From Rhynochetos jubatus (Eukaryota > Chordata > Aves > Eurypygiformes > Rhynochetidae): a stretch of 64,000 nt of DNA. Shown here in pieces: positions 24,611 to 36,640 of the stretch. Each line of letters starts with the position of its first letter. Positions within the stretch are counted from its first letter, which is position 1. Made by a program: the position numbers and the translations under genes. The stretch covers positions 8,309,501 through 8,373,500 of the forward strand of contig CM050651.1 in the NCBI GenBank assembly GCA_027574665.1. The letters run 5' to 3'. The notes under the pieces are model-generated. The model ran no database searches, was not told the DNA's origin, and worked only from the letters and a program-made list of their open reading frames with translations.

Positions 24611-27600
24611 ATCATAACGATAGGCTGTGACTTTGCAGGGGCATCACAAAGAGGAACAACTAAGAAATGGATACAAAAGGCCCTATTTTCACCTAAATAT
24701 AGTTTATTCACAGACAGCATGGACAACAAGAGCTGTAAATTATATTTTATCTCCTACAGATTATTTTCTTTCCAGCTTTGCTTCTCTGCATGGCAAACTG
24801 CTAAAATCTTTCAAAAAGCTGGAACTCTGTTCTTAATCCAATCCATTTAGGCTTAAGTATTGCAGCAAAAGGAGATCATAACAAATGGATTACAAGATGA
24901 TCCTCCCTTAGAAGTTATTCTGAGAGTTTATCTAGAGAACGACAGGGTTTTCAAATGAACTCTGTCATCTTTATCTAAACCTTCATCATTATTTTAACGT
25001 TTCTCTTTCCTTCCCACTGCTAAAAGGCACTGATTACAGACCTAATCACCAATCAGATGGTCCAGCAATATCTCCAATAAAAAAAAAGATTAGTTCTTTG
25101 AGCTAGAATGAAAGTCAGAAGTTTGAATATCAAAATGATGACTGATAAATTGGCAAATGGGAGAAGTATTTTAAGAACTTTCAACAATCTGAGAGGCACA
25201 TAGGTAATGGAATTATTTTAGACATAAGGAGCATCCACAGTCCCAGTTTGGCCCAAGATTTTCAGTGGTGTTTTTATAACAGATTTTCATGTTTTGTCTG
25301 AAATTTGTTGGCAGGATGCAGCTTAAATATATATTCAGTAATGGAAGGGCTATCTTCTGTTCTATCTTCCGCTTTAGTGCTGGTTTCTAGATTTCTGTTG
25401 GGGCTGTCTATAAATCCCATAGTTGATGTTACTATCTAACATCCTTAATGTTCCATGGTCTTTCAGAGTGGAACTGGTATCAAATTATTTCCACCCATAT
25501 CTCCATTTTCCAGAAGAGGTTTGCACCATTCAGCAGGAGGACGGCAGCTCATGAGCTAATTGCAACAACCTAATGTATCCAGCAAACCTGGCTCCTTTCC
25601 ACATGCATGAATCATTCACAACTAGGCCTGGATCTCTGTTAATGTGTACAGCCACTTATTTTTAGCAAGCTCCTTGTCAGGGAAGTGTTGACTTCTCTGC
25701 TGGCTTCTCCTGCTCTCCGGTGCCAGCAAACCTCCAGTACTACCAGCCACAGTGATGCTGTCCTGCCTTTCCAGTAAGCAAGGGTAATGCAGTGAGCAAC
25801 CACTCATGGTTTTCAGTGCCAAGAAATACTAAACCAAATAATCTGTGAAATCTGAAAGAGACTTGCTGTTGTTAATGTTGTTAAGCCTGGGCAGCTCTGG
25901 ATTGTCAGGAGTCCCTCTCCATCACTAGGAATACAATTTTCTCTCACTTCCAAAAATGGCAGTGAAGCTGGAAAAGAGGACTGTTTTGTTCTGATGTGAT
26001 GATAAAAGACATTTGCTATGCTTGCACATCGTGCTTCTATTCTTGAAATGACCGTTTTATGAACAACGGTAAGGAAATTAAAGAGGATTTGAATCTACCC
26101 TTCAGGTTATAAACAGCTCTAGTATTTACAACACACTTCGCACTTGACTCTGTTGTAGCAGGAATGTTAACAACAGCTAAATTAAAGTTGCCGAAAGATT
26201 TCCATTAGCCCAGGCAAGAGAGATTCCTAAGTATGTGTGTATACAATCCTTGACTTACATGAAAAATTAAGTAGCTATTTGTTGTAATTATTTCCATATT
26301 CATTTTTAGATAGATCAAAAAGAAGGTCAAACTTTTCAGTGCAGGTCAGTTTTTTGCTCGTTTTCTACCTTTTTTCCTTTTTTGTCTGTACTTTTGAGAT
26401 CAGGAGTTTTAAGAAAGCTCTGGGGTGAAGTTTAAGCTTTGAGCAGGCACAGCTATGCATAGATTTGCAGACCAGTGGCTCAGCAAAGAGCACTGGGAGA
26501 AGCTCACTAGCTTCGTCCTCCTCATGCAACAGTCTCTGGTTGACAGAGTGTCAGAGTCCCTTTCTATGACGTTTATTTTCCTGGGTTGCTATTTGGGAGA
26601 GAAGAAAATTTTTGCCTACAGTTTTTGTCTTACAGGAGAGTGAACATTTGTAGAGGCCATGGCTTTTTCTTTGGTGGCGTTTCCATCTCTCAAGCAGTGC
26701 CTACACAATGTAATTAACACATTAAGTGACCTGAGAATGAACTGTCACACTGTTTAAAACTAGCATGGTAACTAAGCAGAAGCTGAGGAACTGCTTTACC
26801 TGAAAGTTAATACTGTTTTATGAGCAGACCTGCCTTGCCAGGCAAGAGGGAGGCATGGGCAGAAGAGCTATCTAAAGCTAATCCTCTCACGCTTACATGA
26901 CAATAATCGCCAGCTCCCCATGATGTTGGATAAACTGTAGGGATTTGAACTGGTGAGCCTTTGAAAATACGGGCAAGGTCCAGAGAAGCACCTTAAAGAA
27001 CTTCAGCTTCCTTCACCATCAGGAGCCATGGGCTCCATCCATGCACCCTGAAGAAATTGTTTTTCCAACCCTGAGCTCCAGCTTGGGTCTCTTCCCTCTC
27101 ACCCTAGGGTTCCATCTTATTTGCTATCCAAAAATCTAATATCTGGTTTGAGGAACTACATAACTGAGAAGAGGCTTTTTTTCAGTTCTCAATTATGTAT
27201 TCTTCTCTAGGCTTTCTTCTGTTCTACCACTGCGTGTCTTTAATATTAGAGTTGCTTAACTTTTCTATGCCTCATTTAACAGACACAAAAACTGGCGTAC
27301 GTTGCTTTGCAGTCTTGAATGGAGGTACCTTTACTCCAATATTCCACATCCCACCACAAGCACTACTGGAGGTCGTGCAAGAATTCTGCTGCATGCAAAC
27401 ATAGGGTCATTTATTTTCCACAATTGGCCTTATCTGCATCTCTAATAGATCATGGCTTAAATCTTGAAGTACAAAAGCTTAATTATTAAAAGTGTTTTCA
27501 GAACTAAATGAAAAAATCTGAAAACTTTGGCATTGATATAGTTATTGAAAATAATTCTGAAGATTGCTAAATTTTTAACAGTGGAAATGTCAATCAGATC

Positions 27601-30556
27601 ATGTCCCTGGACCCATAACCATCCTTTCTGACTGCCATTTTGTAATGTCCAATTTTAAAATGGACTGAGCAAGCCTACACACACCATTCTAGGTGAAACA
27701 AATCTACTGTTAGAATGTCCTCCTCAATATTTTACCAACCATTAGTTACCGAAACGCCATGTGCCCCAAGGCATCTGAATGAGACACTGGTCGTGCTATT
27801 TTTTCTCTCCAGGTTACATTGACTCAGTATTTGCTGTTATAACAACAGACACTTTCCATATTCTATGCAAAGTTAATACTATGTGGTTAAAAAATGCAAT
27901 ACGTGATTAGTTCACCACTGCAAGTTTTGCTACCCGCAAGTGTCACCTACCTGCAGCCAAAAGACTTCCTATAAGATTCCTTTTTCTAAAACTTAACTAA
28001 AGTAACAGAACAATTATGGATTGCAATTGATACGTCACTGGAATGTGTATTCTTGACAAAATCAGGGTAATCCAGGAGAGTTTATTAGGTGTATTAGCTG
28101 TGGTCCCTCTTAGAGTAACAACATGGAAGGGGACTAGAATTCCTGAAACACTGATAGAAATTGTACGTGGAGGAAATGCTGTATTTCCTTTGTTCTTTAC
28201 ATGTTCTATAAATATTTCATGTGTTTGTTAGAGCTATGTTATTTCTGGAAGTCTGCCTACTCTCTTGTTTAATTTTTCCCGAATCCTTCAGGGCTGTAGA
28301 TAGCTTGGGATACACAGGGATTTAACATTCCATATTTATGCTCTGCTAATAGGCACCACATGAAGATTAGGAATGTAAACGGGTTGAGAGGAACAGAGAG
28401 GGAAATTTTTACCATGTCTAAAAAAGGACTAGACTTAGAGTCCTTTTGGTGAAAGACATTTCTATTACTCATACTTGTGACTTTCCATCCCTCTCACAGA
28501 AAAAAAGGACGAGAAAGGTCATCAGAGCATCCTAAACTTGATCAGATATTGGAACAGTCCTGCTGAGTTTTGCATCTTGACACTTTGAATTACAACAAAA
28601 GAATTTTTAGCAACAAGCCCTTCCTTTTCCATCTCTGTATACTCATTTATCACAGCCAGTGGTTGTCCACAGCTTCTCTTGATCATAGCCAGATTCTTCC
28701 CCTTGGGAGAAAGTTTCGCCTAATATAAAAAGGTTCTCCATTTACCTCTGCAACTAAATATAACCTTTTTCTTGCCACAATACTCCTAACGTGCCCAAAA
28801 AGTGAACAACTGAAATTCTGTCTGTGGCAGTATGTGAAACAAAGGTGCTTAAATATCAGAGAGATATGTGAAACTTTGTGTCCGTAAATAGATTGTTGAT
28901 TGAAAAGGTTAAACTGCTTTCAGAAATAACTCAGCTCTTGTACCATCCATTTAGAAACACAGGCCAACTGATGAAAATTTGTTTGAATCACAAATATAAT
29001 ATCGTTGAAGATGGTTTTTAGTGTACTCATGATGCATAAATTGTTCTTTAAAGCGGAGTTTAGTTCCTTAGGACCCAAGTTCCTTAGCTGCTTATGAAAA
29101 TTTTACTCATTATGTTTCTATTTTTCATGTTCTTCCACTCTTTGTTTGTTTAAATTCATATATTGAGAAGTTAGTGAAAAATGAATGATGGATAAGAGCT
29201 CTTTGATCTTTCAAATATAGTAATAACACTGTTTTTAAAGGGGTCATCCGAAAAAAAGCACTCATTCACTTGAGCAGCTCCGTTTTACCTCAGGGCCCTG
29301 TATCTTTGCCTGGAAATTCAGAAGTGATGCTGATTTGGTAATGTCCATTGGGAGTCACTAGAAAAACACAGAAAACCTGGGTATGAATAGATTTTCCAAT
29401 GCAACTGGAAAAAGAATGATTTCACCTTATGCTGCGTAAAGAGGTAAAGTAGTTTGAATTTGTTCCGAAGTCTCAGAATCATACATTTTCAGAATACGTT
29501 TTCCTTGATTATTGGCATCTTTAAACTGACCTGATAATGTACAGGGTATTTCATACAACACTAGATATATGTAGGGGGAGATTTTGATGGCACTACACGT
29601 TCTGAAAAACACCTTTCTGCATGAGGAGTCCCACTAATAGCAATGAAATTTCTCACAGCATAAAATGTTGAGCAGAAGGTATAAGGCTGCCAGAGCGTGG
29701 TTTCTTGTGTTTTGAGCTCCTCCTTCTACCAGGGAGTTAGGAAAGGTCAGGTGTATATTGAGAAAACAGGAGGCTGGTCGGTGTAGCAAATCCTGAGGCC
29801 CTTTTATCCATTTCCAAGAAATAGAGCAGAAATTCCTTGCACACACCAGAAAATAAAAGTCCCTGAGAACAGAGACCAGAATCTTCTGATCTCCCAAAGG
29901 GTTTCAACATTTTTATTTGTAGTGATGATATCTCTAAGAAAGTAAGACAGCGGCTGATTCACAAACCATAATGGGAGTTTCAAGAGTATTTGCTCAGTGA
30001 GTGAAATCCTGAGATCATGACTACAAGTCTTGGCAATTGCTCAGTTACTTTTATTGCAGTTTTAAAACTCATCTGTGCTATTTCCCATGTGAAAAACGAA
30101 GCCCACGCAAGGTTTCTTGTGCTGTATTAACATTCTCCCGCTTGAAGTTGCAGCTTCATACAAGGTCTCACATATCAAGATGGAGACACCCCCAAATTAA
30201 AATCAGTGTTCCTTGTTTTTCTAAGGCAATAAATAATAAAAAAACCAAATCTTTGCCTCATTGCTTTAGGGTTTTGGTCTCCACATTCAAATGCCTACCA
30301 AAACTTTAACTGACAGTAACTATGTAGAAAGTGTCTTCTCCCATAAGCCTAGCGATTGAAACGGCATGGAAAAAATCTTTTGAAGCAATCAGCATCTCTG
30401 CCTCCTTCAGCAATGCCATATGAAACTATTTGAAGCAAATCCTTTTAGAGTCAACAAAAAGTTCTGCTGCTAACAGAGGTGGAGAAGGTTCAAGCCATAA
30501 AAGAGGGAAAACAAATTGCCTTGGGTTAAAACTCCTTGGCAGTCACTGTGCTGGAG
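24611..30556. other. Gene-free AT-rich single-copy DNA
   Basis: No gene is recognised. It contains a possible very old MIR-like SINE fragment near 27.22-27.29 kb. Open frames are all below 100 codons and carry no recognisable domain. Confidence 0.6.
27224..27290 (+). repeat. Possible ancient MIR/CORE-SINE-like fragment
   Basis: The stretch with TTGCTTAAC followed by TCTATGCCTCA resembles the middle of MIR-type SINEs (CTTAACC then CTGTGCCTCAGTTT), and the preceding CTACCACT resembles the TGCCACT upstream of it. The match is short, gapped and judged by eye, and old MIR copies are rare in birds. It may well be chance. Confidence 0.2.
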
Positions 30557-30637
30557 TCATAGAATCATAGATTCATTTAGGTTGGAAAAGACCTTTAAGA
30601 TCATCAAGTCATTAACCCAGCACTGCCAAGTCCACCA

Positions 30638-30853
30638 CTAAACCATGTCCCTAAGCACCACATCTACATGTCTTTTAAATACCTCCGGAGATGATGACTC
30701 AACCACCCCCCTGGGCAGCCTGTTCCAATGCCTGACAACCTTCTTATTGGAGAAATTTTTCCTAATGTCCGATCTGAACCTCTCCTGGCACAACTTCAGG
30801 CTGTTTCCTCTCATCCTGTTTCTTGTTTCTTGGCAGATGTGACCAACACCCAC
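30638..30853 (-). pseudogene. CR1 ORF2 C-terminal remnant (segment 2)
   Basis: This 71-codon minus-strand frame matches the extreme C-terminus of avian CR1 ORF2. It shows the blocks [32 protein letters not shown] and VLRDMV, ending at the natural ORF2 stop position ahead of the 3' UTR. It is out of frame with the upstream RT segment and separated from it by a shortened, unreadable stretch, so the two belong to one decayed copy. Confidence 0.88.
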
Positions 30854-31005
30854 CTCGCTACAACCTCTTTTCAGGTAGTTGTAGAGAACGCTAAGGTCTC
30901 CCTTGGGCCTCCTCCAGGCTAAACAACCCTAGCTGCTCTGCACAGGACTTGTGCTCCAGACCCTTCCCCAGCTTTGTGGCCCTTCTCTGTACATGCTCGA
31001 GCACC

Positions 31006-31412
31006 TCAATGTCTTCCTTGTAGTGAGGGGCCCAAACTGAACATAGTACTCGAGGTGCATCCTGTTTGTATCAGAAATAGTGTGGCCTGGATGCCATTGG
31101 CCTTCTTGGCCACCTGAGCACACTGCTGGCTCATGTTCATCCGACTGTCATCCAACACCCCCAGGTCCTTCTCTGCTGAGCAGCTTTCCAGCCACTCATC
31201 CCCAAGTCTGTGGTGTTGCAGGGGGTTGTTGTGGCCCAAGTGCAGGACCCAGCACTTGGCCTTGCTGACTCTCATACGATTGGCCTCAGGCCATCGATCC
31301 AGCCTGTCCAGGTCCCTCTGCAGAGCCTTCCTGCCCTCAAGCAGATCAACACTCCCACCCAACCTGGTGTCATCTGCAAACTGACTGGGGGTGCACTTGA
31401 TGCGGTCATGGG
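31006..31412 (-). pseudogene. CR1 ORF2 reverse-transcriptase remnant (segment 1)
   Basis: This minus-strand frame carries the CR1 reverse transcriptase region that includes the FADD catalytic motif (coordinates 31380-31369). It is followed by family-typical blocks: [29 protein letters not shown] and MSQQCA. Similarity is lost after KKANGI, where a deletion or frameshift breaks the frame. The open frame formally starts at 31500, but the residues before about 31412 do not look like CR1 and are flanking DNA. Full CR1 ORF2 also encodes an N-terminal endonuclease, which is absent here. Confidence 0.88.
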
Positions 31413-34400
31413 TAAATGAGACTGACATTGAAGGTGTCAACACAACCAACACAGCTGTAATCTTCCTGATGATCACCATCACTACTGCAGAATGTCCCAC
31501 AAGAGTGTAGGTGCTTTAAATGTAATGCCCTGGGGAATTTCCTTCAGTAAAACTTTGTCTGGATACAATAGCTCTGGGGGTTTATGTCATTTCCATGGGT
31601 TGTCTTCATGGGGGTGGATCTTTCTTGTGTTTTAACAATTCTTCATTCACGTTATAGTAATGGGTTTTGGTCTTAGGATATCACATGTTTTGGTTTGGTT
31701 GGGTTTTTTAAATTTATTTCTAAGGGACTGAACCAAGAACTTGAAGTTAACAGTCTTTTTTTTGTTCACTTTCAGAGAGACTTTCCATCAAGTTCAAAAC
31801 ATTCTAGTCAATGCTCTCTAAGTGCCTTCACTTTTAAAAAAATAGAGTGATTTAAATATAAATATTTTTTTTAATGGCTCACCTTGAAAGGCTGAAAGGA
31901 TTACATCATTTCAAACTCTGCCCACTTTTTAAAATTTCTACTGGACTTTCAGGCTGACTTCAGAAATCTGAGATAATTTTCTTTTCCTGCAAAATCTTCA
32001 GCCTTTGCAGTCATTTGTACTGGTGTTTGATCTGTGAAATCTTGATTTGGACTTCCTGGCAGATTTGTGCTGAACAGTATCTCTAATCCCTTTTCGGACA
32101 TGTTTCGTAGGCTGGAAGAAATGGATTTTTTTAACATAGGCAAAATTTTAAACCAGGCTTTACCCAAAAGATTTTCCCCTAACCCAATCCTCTTTAAAAC
32201 ATGAAACTCAGTACCAAATAGACACTAATACCAATTTGTAACAAAACCAGGAAAAAGGGGGAGTGCCAGTAGTTATGCATAAGTCTCCGTATGAGCCAGA
32301 CAACTTAATAACACCACTTATTAGAGAAGCCTTAAAGGTAATCCCATTAAAGCTATTCAGCAGAGCACTGATATTTTCCTGAAATCTGCTTGGAAGCAGA
32401 CAGGATTACTCGAATGAAATGCGAGAAGCTTTCCAGTAAACCTCTTTCCCCCACCTTTTACTCCTGAAGGCTGCAGACCTTGGTGCTCCACCGTCTCTCA
32501 CTTGACAGATGAGGTGAAATTATGACTCAGAAACAGGGAGGGATGGAGAGGTGGATGTACAGTCTTCTACAGCTCTTCTCGTCAAGGCGCGACGTGACGC
32601 CTTGCTGACACTGCCAGAGGTTTCTTTCCTGGCTGTGTAGAGTGGTAATTCAGGTAAACTGGTCACGCTGTGTGGCAGTTAGTTTCCAGCAGATAGTTTT
32701 GATATTCAAGTGTACAGCAACAAATGTTTGGGAGGCCACTGGTTATTATCCAAGTGGTTATTATCCACTGGTTATTATCCAGGTAGCCTTGCATGGACAT
32801 TGTTCCCCCTTATTTTCTTTATGCTTAACTCTACCTGCCTTCCCATCCAAGGAAACGCTACATCTCGAATGACTTGAAGTGTCCCGACAATCCTACCCCG
32901 TGTGTGAGACAACAGCCAGGTTGCTGGTTTGTGGTGAACGCTTGCTGCTGAGAACAAGCGGTGGTGGTTTGACAGAGGTACAGAGAAATTTGGACTGACA
33001 GGAAACTATGATCTTGTTTGAACCTGAGAAAGGGTGAATTTCTGTTTTAAAGCACCTTATCTAAACAGTACTTAAGGAAGGAAACCTTGTGAACTCTTGT
33101 TAAAAACTTATAGCTATAATTTAGAAACTGCTTTCATCTAGCATGAAGGGGTTTTTTTGCCTTGAAGAAATAAGGATGCAGTGTTCTCGTTTGCATGTAC
33201 TGTGTCAGTAAAATAGGGATACATTTGGCAGTGCTGTTTTCACTTCTTAATTGTACTCTCTTCAATTTCTCTTGGATTTTCAGAACCCTTGAAGATTCAC
33301 ACATAGATTGTCCTTGAAAAAGAGTAGGTTTTTTCTTCTTTTTATGTGAGCAATGTCTATTTTATTTGGGTTTAACAGTAGGAGATAACTGTACTCAGTG
33401 TAAACATTCTGCAAGTAGTTTAAACCAAACCTACAAGGATATCTGGTTTCTCTAAAGTTGTCCATAATTATATGGCAAAGTTCTGAAGAATGTAATTATT
33501 CATTTTAGAAACCGGGCTGGAACATTATACGACTGTCTGGATTAGGTTTCGAAAAGGCAATATCACAGATCCGGAGGATTCTTTTTTAGGTCATACTTCA
33601 GCATTGCGGTGGTGGTATGGGTATGGCAGCTGGGGGAAGTTTGTGCACTAGTGAAACCACCAGCTCAGTGACTCCTGGACATGATCAGTCCATCTCTGCC
33701 ATCTCTTCAAGGCTCTGGAAGGGGAAAATTTACCTGACGTTTGTCTGGATGCTGGGGCTTGTGTGTTGCTTTTGGAGTGGTTGCAGTATTGCTGGTGGTA
33801 GCAGTGTCCCCCCACAAGCTGTTGTTGGACAGTCACTTGAAGATCCTAACTAGGACAACAGTTTAACAAGTTGACCTCTGGGTAACAACTTCCTTCTTGT
33901 CAATGCATCAGTAAAAGCAGCTCTCTGCTTTTAGCGGTACGATGGCTGGATGACTCTTTCCTTTCATGGCCTTGCTGAACACTGGCAAGGTACTGGGTAG
34001 ACTGCAAAAGTTGGTTAAGCCTTCGCAGAATGGCTCCTCTGCTGGCTAAAATAGACTGAAAAGCTGCTCATTTAGTGGTCCATGATTAAAAAGTAAGGAA
34101 GAAATGCCGCTGTATTTCCAAGTTGTACTTTTTTGTCAGGAGTTTAATATGCTTTAAAAATCACTGTTTCAGTGTATTCTTTTTTACTTTCCTGCTTTTC
34201 CCCACTTACACTTGTTCTCATATCACCACCACTGTGTCTGGTGGCTTACCAGATACTTCTGTAAAACACCCCTGGTTTACCTGAGACCCTCAGAGCCTTT
34301 TAGTGTTGTAGTAGTGGCTCTATCTTGATGAATGAGAGAGGATCATGTTCATAATTTTCCAGCTTTTGCTTGAAAACACGGGCTTTCCATGCCCTTGTGT

Positions 34401-36640
34401 TAATTCTGACATAGATTCTGGTTCTGCCCTGGGTATTTGAGTAACTTGAGACCATGCTTGCCAGTATGTACCTCTACCTTCTGCTTGCTGTCTCTTTCTT
34501 GACTGAACTTTGATTTCATTTTGGCCTTAGGGAATTGAAATCAAGCCAAGGAACAAAAGCTAGCTTTCCAAATATTATGGTGGACAGAAAGGAAGGAGGG
34601 TGCTGCTTGTCTTGAAAATATGTCAAGTATGTCCCTCTACATGCTCTGCCTGGCTAATGACAGTATTAATTTTGTCTGGGTTCCTCTATTGACTGTATCC
34701 ATATTATTCATCTATCTCATACTGGAAGTATTCCCATTTTGCTGGCTTTAGTAGAATTCCTGCATTTCAGTACAAGTTAGACCATTTATCTTCCTCTCAG
34801 CAAAAGAACATTGTATTTGTGGCAACTTTTCCTTTACAGTGAGCATTTCACATTTCAGTTCACCTCAGTTCAGATGTCAGATTTCTTACAGCTGGAAGCA
34901 AAATGGTTCTATCTGACTGTTTCTCTAAGTATGCAGAAATACGTGTATTTCAAGTGAAACTGATTCTTGGTACTGTAGGTATTCCTCAGAGGTGTAATCG
35001 GCCCCAGATTCAGCGGTCTTTTGTATGTGCTGCAGAAGTAGGTTCTAGTTGATTACGCATTCAAAATCGGACAAAAAAGGCTACAGCATTGCTAAAAAAA
35101 TGTGAAGGACTCGTTGAATATCTAGTGAAACCTGACGTCTTGGTGTTTCCTTCCCAGGTGCATCGAGACAAGAGCGTAAGTGCCAGTGGCTTCTTTTCTT
35201 CCTTGCTTTGCTTTCAGGTCAGTCACAGAGGGGCTAACAAAGTCAGCTAATTGCTCGTCGTTTGAAAGCTCCAGGAAATAGTTCCGGCAATAGCACGCAT
35301 TCTGAAAAGCAGAGCCGCCGTCATCCTGCAGCCAGTTATGAATAGAGGCCAGACATGCTGAACGGTCTCACTTGGGAGGAAGGAAGGGGAGGAGGTGCTG
35401 CAGAATTGCACGTGCACTTGTAGGGGTTACAGGGCTTTCACCTCTTCGCTGAGGCATGAGGGCAAGGCCAGAAGAGGGTCATGAATGCTGTCTGTTGTCG
35501 GGAGTTTAAACCCCTTTGCTGCTGCCCTTTTCTCCGTCCTATTCACAAAGCATAATGAGTTATCTAAACCCTGGGTGCCAGCTACATGGTTTAACCCGAT
35601 GGCCAGATGGTAGAGGGCTTCCATAGGGCAGGAAAGGATGTAGGCTTCACCAGCTAAATTCAACTCCGCTTACAGAAGGGGGCAATGAGGTTGTCCCTTC
35701 TTTTGTCACACTGTTCCTATTTTCTAACAACCAAGCATGTGGATGACCTGGAAGCAAATGCTCCTTGTCAAATAAATTAATATCTAAATAATTGTTCTCC
35801 AAAGCAGAACAAGAATGCACGAGGGTTTCCGGGAAAGCTCATTTTGTGCACTTGTCACACATCATTCCTTTCATTAATATAGCAGATTAATTGCTGCTTT
35901 GAGATATTTTTCTTTACTTTCCTTCAGACTATGCACTTTCGATTAGAGGTGATTGAATAATTTATTGCAAATTGCTTATTGGAAAAAGTTTGATGTATTT
36001 CATTCCATCCAGAATGATGTATTTTCAAATGATTATTCAAATTATTGTTCAAGTGATCCTCTGAATAGTTTCAGTGAAACATTCTTGGTCTAAAGCTTAC
36101 TTGGGAACAGGTTTGTCACAAAAGAGGTAAAACCACCAAAGAACATTTTGATATTCAAGACTGTAGGCTGGTTTGGAGTGGCTAAACTGGTCTCTTATTT
36201 TCTTCCACACCTTGGCTGGCTGTTAACCAGGCTGTTATTGGTTTTCTAATGTAAACACACTTGTGTTTTACAACATTCACTTTGTAAGTGTTCTCCACAA
36301 GTCATTGAAAATGTGCTATTTCTATAAACATCCCCGCTACTAAATTCATTTGAAGTGATATTCACTGGTAAATATATGTAGATGGTGCAAGAAGACATGA
36401 AAGAAAAATCCCTTGGGGAAGGAGTGGGGGTAAATCACCGAGATAACATATCCTTTGGAAGTTTTTATATAAATAGACCTACAGATTTCCACAGATTTAG
36501 TCACTGGAGAAGATTAAAACGTTTGATGTGCAGTTACCATTTTACATGAAAGCAAAAGGTAGTTTTTCAATTGCATTTGGTCCTTATAATTCAAGTGCTG
36601 ACAATCACTGGAAACCTAATTTAATGAATGTTTTATAAGA
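31413..36640. other. Gene-free DNA with a small tandem repeat and an exon-like microinterval
   Basis: No gene is recognised. It contains a 3-copy minisatellite at 32738-32781, a CpG-containing short hairpin near 32.58-32.61 kb, and at 35158-35175 an 18-base interval flanked by strong splice signals. The remaining open frames are short and featureless. Confidence 0.55.
32738..32781. repeat. Three-copy minisatellite (14-15 bp unit)
   Basis: The unit ACTGGTTATTATCCA occurs at 32738-32752, as AGTGGTTATTATCC at 32753-32766 and again at 32767-32781. The near identity of the copies suggests recent replication slippage. No function is apparent. Confidence 0.85.

Larger units (their letters stand above)
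30557..31412 (-). mobile_element. CR1 LINE fragment, 5'-truncated, minus strand
   Basis: Read on the minus strand, the element runs from about 31412 to 30557 and ends in octamer-type repeats based on ATTCTATG, the diagnostic CR1 3' terminus. The final part contains the sequence around TGGTTTAGTGGTGGACTTGG and the GGTTGGAAAAGACC-type tail motif (seen in reverse on the plus strand) shared by the common bird CR1-Y/J-like subfamilies. Upstream of it are recognisable pieces of ORF2. The CR1-like sequence stops abruptly near 31412, the usual 5' truncation from incomplete reverse transcription. Internal stretches between about 30.86 and 31.08 kb are shortened and shifted out of frame relative to a full element. 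This copy is dead. Confidence 0.93.

Noticed and set aside
32505..32560. ACAGATGAGG followed by GAAA, resembling the reverse complement of MIR
   Set aside because: Similarity fades after about 15 bases; not enough to call a repeat.
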